A stretch of DNA of 64,000 bases from assembly GCF_012927205.1 (NCBI RefSeq), contig NZ_JABBGC010000003.1, forward strand, positions 496,001 to 560,000. The letters run 5' to 3'. Each line of letters opens with the position of its first letter. Positions within the stretch are counted from its first letter, which is position 1. Positions 18,126-25,500 of this stretch are shown here, one piece after another. The notes under the pieces were generated by a model that was given only the letters and a program-made list of their open reading frames with translations, searched no databases and had not been told where the DNA came from. The translations under genes and the position numbers were made by a program. This DNA is from Chitinophaga fulva. GTDB lineage: Bacteria > Bacteroidota > Bacteroidia > Chitinophagales > Chitinophagaceae.

Positions 18126-18179
18126 ACTTATCGTCCCTATACCCACTTTCACCATTCATGTTACCCTGATTTTCAAAAA

Positions 18180-18206
18180 AAGGCTGTCTCGCAGGAGACA
18201 GCCTTT
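18180..18206 (+). terminator. Rho-independent terminator
   Basis: 11-bp stem (aaggctgtctc with gagacagcctt) and a four-base loop followed by T-rich sequence, just after the SPFH gene. Confidence 0.85.
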
Positions 18207-18339
18207 CATTTTGAAATTTGGTTATTTTTTTATTTAGATATTTAAAATGCAGCGAAGATTTTATCCGAACATCAGAAGATCTTCGCCGCATTTTAAATAT
18301 CTAAATAAAAAAATAACCAAATAACCAAATAACCAAATC
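18207..18339. repeat. AAATNNNN octad element, copy B (44-bp inverted repeat)
   Basis: The largest copy. Left arm: ATTT begins at 18208, 18216, 18224, 18232 and 18240, every 8 nt. Right arm: AAAT ends at 18298, 18306, 18314, 18322, 18330 and 18338, again every 8 nt. The arms 18217-18259 and 18279-18322 are complementary with one mismatch. It fills the space between the convergent SPFH and DoxX genes, reaching the DoxX stop codon. Confidence 0.8.
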
Positions 18340-18340
18340 A

Positions 18341-18727
18341 TTAAGACTTGTTGTCTATACTAAGTGGTCCCGCACCGAAATAGGCGATCAACAATGCGGC
18401 ACCTATAAGCGCCACATTTTTCATAAACATGGCCATCTGCATCTGTGCAGCCATCGGATCAGGGATACCCCAGAACTTATGCATGGCAAATGTGACCGGG
18501 ACGAGGAATATCACCACCAGCCAGGCCCCGATTTTGGCCTTATAGCCCAGCAATACGCTCAGGCCACCTACCAAAGCGAGCAATCCCGCCAACCGGACCA
18601 TAATATTGGCTGCCGGTACACCGGAAGCTGCTGCATAATCGGCGCCGGCACCGCCTACGTGATTGATACCCGACATTACAAAGATGAGCGCAAACAGGAT
18701 ACGCCCTAACAGTGGAACAATTTTCAT
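18341..18727 (-). CDS. DoxX-family membrane protein
   Basis: About 128 residues from the ATG at 18727 (MKIVPLLGRILFALIFVMSG); a start 24 bp upstream would fall between promoter and gene and is less likely. Four hydrophobic segments fill the protein, with the family-typical GRILFALIFVMSGINHV at the start and GGLSVLLGYKAKIGAWLVVIF in the middle. DoxX/DoxD-like proteins are small inner-membrane proteins linked to thiol or quinone redox stress. It is divergent from an HxlR regulator 137 bp away, and an inverted repeat lies between them, so redox or electrophile control is a fair guess. Confidence 0.85.
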   Translation of the reverse strand: MKIVPLLGRILFALIFVMSGINHVGGAGADYAAASGVPAANIMVRLAGLLALVGGLSVLLGYKAKIGAWLVVIFLVPVTFAMHKFWGIPDPMAAQMQMAMFMKNVALIGAALLIAYFGAGPLSIDNKS

Positions 18728-18748
18728 AGTGAACAGTTTTATGATATA

Positions 18749-18756
18749 CAAACGTA
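18749..18756 (-). promoter_or_regulatory. Bacteroidetes -7 element of the doxX-like gene
   Basis: TACGTTTG on the minus strand matches TAnnTTTG about 20 bp before the DoxX start. Confidence 0.4.
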
Positions 18757-18799
18757 TAGATATTCAATAATGTTTTATGTGGAGTTACCGGAAGGAAAG

Positions 18800-18819
18800 C
18801 GCTATCCTATGGGATAGCG
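18800..18819. promoter_or_regulatory. Probable HxlR operator
   Basis: Perfect 8-bp inverted repeat cgctatcc / ggatagcg with a four-base spacer, placed in the divergent gap between the DoxX gene and the HxlR regulator. Size and position suit a dimeric winged-helix repressor. Confidence 0.5.
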
Positions 18820-18863
18820 TTCGGCGAAGTTGTATATTTATGTTCAGAAACAAACAAGTATCT

Positions 18864-19247
18864 ATGCGGAAAGAAAACTCAACCAATGCGATCAATGAGC
18901 GGATACTCAACGGCTTATGCCAGACAGCCCATACCCTCTCCGTGATCGGCGGACGGTGGAAACCCACTATCCTCTGGCGGCTGCTGGAAGGCAAAATGCG
19001 CTATCATGAACTGAAAAAATCTATATCCGGTATATCCGAAAGAGTGCTGGTTTTACAATTAAGAGAGCTGGAAAACGATCAACTGATAAAACGGATCGTA
19101 TATCCGGAGGTGCCGCCCCGGGTGGAATACGAATTAACCCCACTGGGACGGTCACTCGAAAGTTTATTGGAGCATATGTGCAGCTGGGGCGAAATGCACC
19201 GGGAAGCAACCCGTCAGGCCGGGGAACTGGCTGTCAGCAAAAACTAA
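18864..19247 (+). CDS. HxlR-family winged-helix regulator
   Basis: About 127 residues from the ATG at 18864 (MRKENSTNAINERILNGLCQ). Earlier in-frame starts exist at 18777 and 18840, but the operator-like repeat at 18800-18819 and a -7-like TATATTTA just after it would lie inside the longer versions. The HxlR domain is complete: TLSVIGGRWKPTILWRLLEG, MRYHELKKSISGISERVL, LRELENDQLIKRIVYPEVPPRVEYELT. One cysteine sits just before the domain (NGLCQTAHTL), as in members that sense electrophiles or oxidants. It is expected to control itself and the divergent DoxX gene. Its TAA overlaps the TAG of the convergent next gene. Confidence 0.88.
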   Translation: MRKENSTNAINERILNGLCQTAHTLSVIGGRWKPTILWRLLEGKMRYHELKKSISGISERVLVLQLRELENDQLIKRIVYPEVPPRVEYELTPLGRSLESLLEHMCSWGEMHREATRQAGELAVSKN

Positions 19248-20131
19248 CCCTTCAGGCCGGCATCTTCCAAGGCACCCATGGCCAGTGCGGTCCAGTCAGC
19301 ATCTTTTATGTCCCGCGCTACCACGGTCATGAGCCGGGACTGTACCAGCTGGGCCAGTGGCATCGGGGTGTGAGAACGGGTGGCGGTCTGCAACACCAGG
19401 TTCATGTCTTTCAATCCCAGGGGCGCACTGAACGCCGGATTGCCGACATAGGTACGGTCCACCACCATAGCGCCGTAACCACGGAAAATGGGCGCCGCAA
19501 ACAAGGTAGTGGTCAGCATTTCATAAGCTACTTTAGGGTCTACTCCGTTTTTCTCCGCTAACGCGAAAGCTTCGGCCATCATTTCAATAGCCCCGGCAAT
19601 CATAAAGTTACCCATCAGCTTCAGCACATTGGCACTTCCCACATCTTCCCCCAAATCAAAAATATTTTTGGCAAAACCTGCTTCCAGTAAAGGCCGTATC
19701 CTTTCTTTTGCCGCAGCAGGCCCGGATATCACCGCATTGCCCACCTTTGCTGCCGCCGCTTCCGGACGGGCAAACACCGGCGCCGCCACATAGGTAACGC
19801 CCTGCAGCTGATGATGTGCCGCCAATGCACGGGAAGTGTCCGGTGAAATAGTGCTCATCGACGCATGAATACCGCCATGGCCCAAGGCTTGCATTAATTC
19901 ATCCCCTGCCACGCTCTCTACGGCTTTATCATCGGCCACCAGGCTCATCACAATACCTCCCGGCACCGCAGCTTCGGCAGGGCTGCTCACCAGCTCCGCC
20001 CCCAACGCTTCCAGTGGCAACGCTTTCTCACGGGTACGGTTATATACTTTTACTTTATAACCTGCCTTCAACAGGTTGGTCACAATCGGTGTCCCCAAGT
20101 TACCGGCGCCGATAAATCCAATGGTTTCCAT
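19244..20131 (-). CDS. NAD(P)-dependent dehydrogenase of the 3-hydroxyisobutyrate/6-phosphogluconate type
   Basis: 295 residues. The N-terminal Rossmann fold opens with METIGFIGAGNLGTPIVTNLLKAGYKVKVYNRT, a GxGxxG motif with the HIBADH-family GxxxG spacing; the NRT after the second strand suggests NADP preference. The substrate-binding motif region (GIHASMSTISPDTSRALAAHH) and the catalytic lysine segment (NVLKLMGNFMIAGAIEMMAEA, lysine four residues before N) are in place. Such enzymes act on beta-hydroxyacids, glyoxylate or succinic semialdehyde. It converges on the HxlR gene, and the two stop codons overlap by two bases, so there is no room for a terminator between them. Confidence 0.88.
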   Translation of the reverse strand: METIGFIGAGNLGTPIVTNLLKAGYKVKVYNRTREKALPLEALGAELVSSPAEAAVPGGIVMSLVADDKAVESVAGDELMQALGHGGIHASMSTISPDTSRALAAHHQLQGVTYVAAPVFARPEAAAAKVGNAVISGPAAAKERIRPLLEAGFAKNIFDLGEDVGSANVLKLMGNFMIAGAIEMMAEAFALAEKNGVDPKVAYEMLTTTLFAAPIFRGYGAMVVDRTYVGNPAFSAPLGLKDMNLVLQTATRSHTPMPLAQLVQSRLMTVVARDIKDADWTALAMGALEDAGLKG

Positions 20132-20206
20132 ACTTTAAAAAGATTTTTAAGGAAAGTTATCGATAATTGTTAACTTAAATGATGACCCACTAAAATACCC
20201 TTTGCC

Positions 20207-20569
20207 TTGAAACGTATATTGCTATTACTGTTATGCTGCTTTAGCGTGATCACTCACGGATTTTGTCAACTGACCAGCAGCCCTCAACATAGTCCACTGC
20301 CTAGCACCGGGCATCAGCGTAACCTGAGTGACACCGTTGCCGGCAGGGCCATAATAAGATGCCTTGGTAGTAAGGCGGTCACAACGCCGCTCGTTATCAT
20401 AGATGGCAAAGTATATGAAGGCACGCTCGATTCCATAGACCCAGCCACCATTGGACAAATCATTGTTCTAAAAGACACCACCGCTATGGCACTTTACGGA
20501 ACCAGGGCTGCCAACGGTGTCATCATTATCCATTCATCACTCAAAAAACCACATTCCCGCCGGCAATAA
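20207..20569 (+). CDS. Small secreted protein consisting of a TonB plug-like domain
   Basis: 120 residues starting at TTG (no ATG is available; the first residues MKRILLLLLCCFSVITHGFCQ form a fine signal peptide). The mature part ends with PLVIIDGKVYEGTLDSIDPA, then IGQIIVLKDTTAMALYGTRAANGVIII. This is the hallmark of the SusC/RagA plug domain (xxVIDG...I.P..I..I.VLKD..A.ALYG.RAANGVI), but there is no carboxypeptidase-like domain before it and no beta-barrel after it. It stops 30 residues past the ANGV motif. It may be a free plug-type periplasmic protein or a fusion remnant that kept a working signal. It stands alone on the plus strand. Confidence 0.72.
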   Translation: MKRILLLLLCCFSVITHGFCQLTSSPQHSPLPSTGHQRNLSDTVAGRAIIRCLGSKAVTTPLVIIDGKVYEGTLDSIDPATIGQIIVLKDTTAMALYGTRAANGVIIIHSSLKKPHSRRQ

Positions 20570-20794
20570 TCTATGGCAGCGTTTCCGGTATGATGCAAGA
20601 TGACAGTCACGGTGATGTACAAACGAAAAATATTTACCATCTCCCTGATGCCACGTTACAGTGGCACTTACCATCTTAACCCGGCTAAAGCGTCGATGAT
20701 GTATTTCCCGACATTTTTCGGGCGCACAGGGATGAAGCAGGTAATAATCACAGGCAAATAAATTATATTAGTAAAGCGTAAAACAGCTTCCACC

Positions 20795-21256
20795 ATGAAA
20801 ACGATCCAACAATGGCTGGATGACTATGGCACCAGTCATCGCAACGAGACCAACAAACTCATTCACTGGATATGTGTACCGGCTATATTCTTCAGTATCG
20901 TGGGCTTTTTATACGCTATCCGCATTCCGGTGCCCGGCACCAACATAGTGCTGACCGTGGCGCAGATAGCACTGGTGCTGCTCATTATTTATTATGCGCG
21001 GCTGTCGGTATCGCTGGCGGTAGGCATGACCATCATCGGTATCATCTGCCTGTGGTTATGGCGGCTCATCGCGGCGGGTGGCTCACCCACCTGGCTGGTA
21101 GCGCTCATTATCTTTGTAGTGGCATGGATTGGACAGTTCATCGGCCATAAAATAGAAGGCGCCAAACCCAGTTTTTTCAAGGACCTGCAGTTTCTGCTGA
21201 TTGGTCCGGCATGGTTGCTGAGTTTTATCTACCGGAAGGCAGGCATCAAACTATAA
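20795..21256 (+). CDS. DUF962/Mpo1-like membrane protein
   Basis: 153 residues. The opening MKTIQQWLDDYGTSHRNETNKLIHWICVPAI, with the conserved H-x3-N-x3-H-x-I-C/G-x-P pattern, and the later HKIEGAKPSFFKDLQFLLIGPAWLLSF are the two signature parts of DUF962. About four membrane helices lie between them (FFSIVGFLYAI, IALVLLIIYYAR, MTIIGIICLWLW, LIIFVVAWIGQF). The yeast homologue Mpo1 is an iron-dependent dioxygenase that alpha-oxidises 2-hydroxy fatty acids, and the conserved histidines here fit metal binding. Its role in bacteria is untested. The gene is followed at once by the hairpin that covers the start of the next gene. Confidence 0.85.
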   Translation: MKTIQQWLDDYGTSHRNETNKLIHWICVPAIFFSIVGFLYAIRIPVPGTNIVLTVAQIALVLLIIYYARLSVSLAVGMTIIGIICLWLWRLIAAGGSPTWLVALIIFVVAWIGQFIGHKIEGAKPSFFKDLQFLLIGPAWLLSFIYRKAGIKL

Positions 21257-21267
21257 TAAAAAACGGC

Positions 21268-21311
21268 CATATGGGATTTTTTCCTTAAATTAAGGAAAAG
21301 CCCCCCATATG
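21268..21311 (+). promoter_or_regulatory. Hairpin covering the Shine-Dalgarno and start codon of the TonB receptor
   Basis: The arms 21268-21288 and 21290-21311 are complementary apart from one small internal mismatch (catatggg with cccatatg, ttttccttaa with ttaaggaaaa). The right arm holds the ribosome site aaggaaaa and the ATG at 21309. It may end the DUF962 transcript or control translation of the receptor. Confidence 0.6.
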
Positions 21312-24170
21312 CACCTCAAAATCCTGTTTTTGCTAACCGGCATCCTGTTATGCAGCTATGCATCCGGCCAAAATCAACACGTTACCGGTAAGGTAACAGA
21401 CGCTTCCACCGGCAGCCCGCTGGAAGGCATCACCGTCAGAATCAAGTCTGTTGCCAAAGGCACACAAACCAACAAAGACGGTATTTATCAACTGGACGTT
21501 CCCGCAGGCGCGAGCCTGGAATTCAGTGCCATTGGATTTAATACCGTAGAGACTAACGTCAACGGTCGTACGGAGATTAACATTCAGCTGGTTTCCACCG
21601 CTACCGAGCTTACACAGATTGTATTAGTCGGCACCCGCGGCGGTGGCCGCGCCAAAACGGAAACACCGGTGCCGGTAGATGTGATCAGCGTCAACCAGGC
21701 AGGGCTGCCCAGTGCTAAAATGGAACTGACATCCCTGCTCAACGCAGCTGCTCCCTCTTTCAACTACAACAAACAAAGCGGCAGCGATGGCGCCGACCAG
21801 ATAGACCTGGCCACCTTACGCGGGCTGGGCCCCGACCAGACGTTGGTGCTCATCAACGGAAAACGGCGGCATCAAACGGCCTTTGTTTCCGTATTCGGTA
21901 CCCGCGGCCGTGGTAACTCCGGTACCGACCTTAACGCCATCCCCGAATCAGCCATCGACCGGGTGGAAATACTCCGTGATGGCGCCTCCGCACAGTATGG
22001 CTCCGATGCCATCGCCGGCGTCATCAATATCATCCTGAAAAAAGATGTCAACCGCCTGACTTTCAATGCTGGTTATGCCGGTTACTACGATCATAAATAC
22101 AACACTTACTTCAAACGGGATTTACAACAATATCCATATAGTAATGCCATAGATGGCAACACCGTTACCCTCGGCGTCAACTACGGTGTCCCCATTGGTA
22201 AACACAACGGATTTATTAACTTCTCCGGTAACTTTCTGAGGCAGGGTAAAACCTTCCGCCAGGTGCTGGATACCAATCTCAACAACACCAACGGCTTGCC
22301 GATCAATACCGGTCGCCGCGCCCATGGCGACGGCTCCGTTACTTCCGGAGGCGGTATGATCAATATGGAAGTGCCGGTAGGTAGCAGCAACACCACCGTC
22401 TATGCCTTTGGTGGCTACAACTATAAATCATCTGACGCTTACGCCTATACGAGAACATTTCACGGCTTTAATCCTCTTTCCAGCGGACATACGGACAGGT
22501 TTCCCACCGGCCCCGGCGGCAACCTGATATTTTACCCGGGCATTATGGAAAGCATCCCTACCCCGGGAGGCTTACCCGACACGGTTTTTAATCCACACAT
22601 ACAAACCCATATACAGGACCTGTCGCTGGCAGCTGGCGTAAAAGGCAGCACCGGCAACGACTGGAAATGGGACCTCAGCAATACTTTCGGTAGAAATGAT
22701 TTCCGTTTCTTCGGTGATAAAACCTTTAACGCCTCACTGGGCGCCAGCACGCCCACCCATTTTAAAGATGGTGGTTTCTCCTTCACCCAGAACACAGCCA
22801 ATCTCACCTTCTCTAAAGATATCCCGCACATCGGCGCAGGGTTTAACCTGGCCCTCGGTGCAGAATACCGCTATGAACAGTACCGTATATACGCCGGTGA
22901 AGAAGCCTCCTACACCAACTATGACCCCACCTTCAACAAAGCCACCGGGGCACAGGGTTTTCCAGGCTATCGTCCCACTGATGTGGTAAAGGCAAACCGC
23001 TCCAATTTCGCGGGATTTGTAGACGCCGAATGGGACATCACCCGGAAATTCCTGCTGGGCGGCGCTGTAAGAGTAGAAAACTACAGTGACTTCGGTTTTA
23101 CCAGCAACTACAAACTGGCCGCACGCTTCAAAGCAGCACCGGGATTTAATATCCGCGGTTCTGTCAGCACTGGTTACCGCGCCCCTTCCCTGCAGCAGAT
23201 CAACTACAGCTCCCAATTCACCAATGTGCAGGGTGGCCGTATCACCGAAGTGAAAATAGCGCCCAACAATAATCCTATCACCAAAGCCGCCGGCATCCCG
23301 GACCTGAAACAGGAAAAATCAGTTAACGCCAGCCTGGGCTTCTCCCTGAAACCCATTTCAGACCTCACCATTACCCTCGATGGTTACCTCGTAAAAGTAA
23401 AAGACCGCATCGTACTTTCCGGACAGTTCAATGCCGGCGACGCCACACTCGACAAAGCATTCCAGGACGCGCTGAAAGCCCTCCATATCGATAATGCGCA
23501 GTTTTTTGCCAACGCCGTTAACACCACCAACTACGGCCTCGACATGGTGGTTGACTACAATAAAAAGTGGAACAACCAACATTTCCGGGTACTGTTTACC
23601 GGAAACATTCAACACATGAACATCGACAAAATCAATGTGCCTGATAAACTGAATGACAGCTACCTTCACCGGGGCGAATTTTTCAGTGAAAGAGAACAAC
23701 ATTTTGTGCTGGCATCTGCCCCTCCGGCCAAACTGGGCCTCAACGTGGAGTACGGTATCAAAAAAGTCAGTGTAGGCGCCCGCGTTACCTACTTCGGTAA
23801 AATTGTATTGCTGGGATACGGCTTCGCCGGCGATCCGGCCAAAGAAGGTACCGGCCTGCCCGGCGATCCCAACCTGGCAGGTACCGGTATCAGTCCTCTT
23901 GTAGCGCTGGACAAAGACGGCACCCTGGTGCCCGAACAATTCAACTATAAAGGCAAAGCCGTTACCGACCTATACGCCAGCTACCGTTTCTCTTCCCATA
24001 TCAGCTGGTTCATCGGCGCAGATAATATCTTCAATGTGCATCCCGATCTGGGTTATGTACCCGGCGCAAAACTGTCTGCCTATGACGGCGAAACAGGCGG
24101 CCCCTGGGATGCCGTGCAGATGGGCTTTAATGGCATGCGTGTCTTTACGAAAATTGCATTGAATTTTTAA
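21309..24170 (+). CDS. TonB-dependent outer-membrane receptor
   Basis: 953 residues. A signal peptide (MHLKILFLLTGILLCSYASG) is followed by a carboxypeptidase-like regulatory domain at about 24-105 (VTGKVTDASTGSPLEGITVRI), a plug domain at about 110-240 (VPVDVISVNQ, LRGLGPDQTLVLINGKRRH, DRVEILRDGASAQYGSDAIA, GVINIILKK) and a 22-strand-type barrel ending in F (KIALNF). The plug has the siderophore/vitamin-receptor style words rather than the SusC style, and no SusD-like gene follows, so a small chelate or cofactor is a likelier ligand than a glycan. The barrel aromatics cluster in loops. Translation may be held by the hairpin over its start. Confidence 0.92.
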   Translation: MHLKILFLLTGILLCSYASGQNQHVTGKVTDASTGSPLEGITVRIKSVAKGTQTNKDGIYQLDVPAGASLEFSAIGFNTVETNVNGRTEINIQLVSTATELTQIVLVGTRGGGRAKTETPVPVDVISVNQAGLPSAKMELTSLLNAAAPSFNYNKQSGSDGADQIDLATLRGLGPDQTLVLINGKRRHQTAFVSVFGTRGRGNSGTDLNAIPESAIDRVEILRDGASAQYGSDAIAGVINIILKKDVNRLTFNAGYAGYYDHKYNTYFKRDLQQYPYSNAIDGNTVTLGVNYGVPIGKHNGFINFSGNFLRQGKTFRQVLDTNLNNTNGLPINTGRRAHGDGSVTSGGGMINMEVPVGSSNTTVYAFGGYNYKSSDAYAYTRTFHGFNPLSSGHTDRFPTGPGGNLIFYPGIMESIPTPGGLPDTVFNPHIQTHIQDLSLAAGVKGSTGNDWKWDLSNTFGRNDFRFFGDKTFNASLGASTPTHFKDGGFSFTQNTANLTFSKDIPHIGAGFNLALGAEYRYEQYRIYAGEEASYTNYDPTFNKATGAQGFPGYRPTDVVKANRSNFAGFVDAEWDITRKFLLGGAVRVENYSDFGFTSNYKLAARFKAAPGFNIRGSVSTGYRAPSLQQINYSSQFTNVQGGRITEVKIAPNNNPITKAAGIPDLKQEKSVNASLGFSLKPISDLTITLDGYLVKVKDRIVLSGQFNAGDATLDKAFQDALKALHIDNAQFFANAVNTTNYGLDMVVDYNKKWNNQHFRVLFTGNIQHMNIDKINVPDKLNDSYLHRGEFFSEREQHFVLASAPPAKLGLNVEYGIKKVSVGARVTYFGKIVLLGYGFAGDPAKEGTGLPGDPNLAGTGISPLVALDKDGTLVPEQFNYKGKAVTDLYASYRFSSHISWFIGADNIFNVHPDLGYVPGAKLSAYDGETGGPWDAVQMGFNGMRVFTKIALNF

Positions 24171-24573
24171 AATCCGATCCCCGGTGTCCCAGGGCTGAAG
24201 CCCTGGGCTACGTTGTTGTTCAGGCTGTTTTATGGTCGTATGCTAATGGAAATGATATATGTTGCTATTAAACATCATGTTCCCGAACAGTGTTGTTGAG
24301 ACGCTGTTTTCTGGTAGGATGCCACCGGAGATGATTGATGCTGCTGTTAGACATCATCTTCCCTGGTGGTGTTTCTGAGATGCTGTTTTTCCGGTAAGAT
24401 GCCACCGGAAATGATTGATACTACTATCGAAAATCTTCATTAAAGCCAGTACCCCTACTGGAAAACAGCCTGAACAACAACGTAGCCCAGGGCTTCAGCC
24501 CTGGGACATCCGCGATCCGAAACACCACGGACACGAGGCGCCCTGGGAATCGGAATTTTTGTATTTTTCGCCC
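24171..24573. other. Intergenic region dominated by a REP-type element
   Basis: About 400 bp without a gene; nearly all of it is the inverted-repeat element at 24186-24507. The AraC reading frame is open back into the element, but that stretch has no protein character. Confidence 0.7.
24186..24507. mobile_element. 322-bp REP/REPIN-like non-autonomous element with three internal 79-bp repeats
   Basis: The ends are a perfect 46-bp inverted repeat (24186-24231 with 24462-24507). Each end carries the palindrome cccagggctgaagccctggg, able to form its own 9-bp hairpin. Inside are three direct repeats whose starts (gctgtttt) lie at 24224, 24303 and 24382, exactly 79 bp apart, diverged but alignable throughout. 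Small palindromes in inverted pairs are the mark of REP doublets moved by REP-associated tyrosine transposases; no transposase gene is in this window. Confidence 0.7.
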
Positions 24574-25422
24574 ATGAAGGCAAAGGAGCAGTTTCCCGTA
24601 TTGGATATCAGGGCATTTCAGGGCGATCAACAAGATTCCTGTCATTTCCTGTACCACGAAATCCGCGGGGAAAGGCTGATCGAAAAACCTCATAAACATG
24701 ACTTCTTTGTTTTCCTATTGATAGAAAAAGGAAACGGCACCCACTCCATTGACTTCATTGATTACAATGTGGCGCCTTATCAGATACACCTGTTGTTCCC
24801 CGATCAGGTCCACAGATGGGAGTTCAGCAAAAAGATGGTGGCCCACCAGCTGATGATCACCCGTCCTTTTTTTGAAACATTCTCCAATGCGCTGCAGTTT
24901 CCCTTTGCCCTGTACCAGCATCATCCGGTGATAGATCTGACGGAAGAGAGCTTTCACAAACTATTTTACGAATTCCGCTCCATTCAACAGGAACTGGGAC
25001 AGTCGCCGGTGTCGTGGGAGATCATTCACCTTCGCAGCCGCCTGATTGCCCAGCTGGTCACCCGTGAGGCTGAAAACAAGTTTGACGATTTGCTGATATA
25101 CCGGGCCAGGCCCGCCTTGCAAAAGTATCACGCACTGATTGACCAGCATTATAAAACACAAAAGTCCGTAGCCTTCTACGCCGGTCAACTCAACATCTCC
25201 CCCAATTATCTTAATATCCTCTGTAAAAGACATTTTCACATACCGGCCATGTTCCTCATACAACACCGGGTAATCCTGGAAGCCAAACGTCAGATACAGG
25301 CTTCAGGGAAATCAATCAAAGAGATCGCCTTTGACCTCGGATTTAACGACCTCTCCTATTTTTCCAATTTCTTCAAAAGCCAGACAGGCATTTCACCCCG
25401 CCAATTCAGAGATCAGTTATAA
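24574..25422 (+). CDS. AraC-family transcriptional regulator
   Basis: About 282 residues from the ATG at 24574 (MKAKEQFPVLDIRAFQGDQQ). The frame stays open 53 codons upstream, but this crosses the mobile element and encodes proline-rich nonsense. The N-terminal cupin-like domain (HKHDFFVFLLIEKGNGTHSIDFIDYNV, then IHLLFPDQVHRW) is of the AraC sensor type, and the C-terminal pair of helix-turn-helices is complete (VAFYAGQLNISPNYLNILCKRHF, IKEIAFDLGFNDLSYFSNFFKSQTGISPRQFR). It lies upstream of the amidohydrolase gene on the same strand (78 bp), its most likely target. Ligand unknown. Confidence 0.9.
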   Translation: MKAKEQFPVLDIRAFQGDQQDSCHFLYHEIRGERLIEKPHKHDFFVFLLIEKGNGTHSIDFIDYNVAPYQIHLLFPDQVHRWEFSKKMVAHQLMITRPFFETFSNALQFPFALYQHHPVIDLTEESFHKLFYEFRSIQQELGQSPVSWEIIHLRSRLIAQLVTREAENKFDDLLIYRARPALQKYHALIDQHYKTQKSVAFYAGQLNISPNYLNILCKRHFHIPAMFLIQHRVILEAKRQIQASGKSIKEIAFDLGFNDLSYFSNFFKSQTGISPRQFRDQL

Positions 25423-25500
25423 AACTTACAAGTTCTGGCATAATTCATCCATCATTGCATCCCTCCTGCGTTTTATTTTTGCATAAAACGATCATATTAT

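Noticed and set aside
24415-24573. N-terminal extension of the AraC gene
   Set aside because: It reads through the right end of the REP-type element and gives low-complexity sequence before the normal domain start at 24574.
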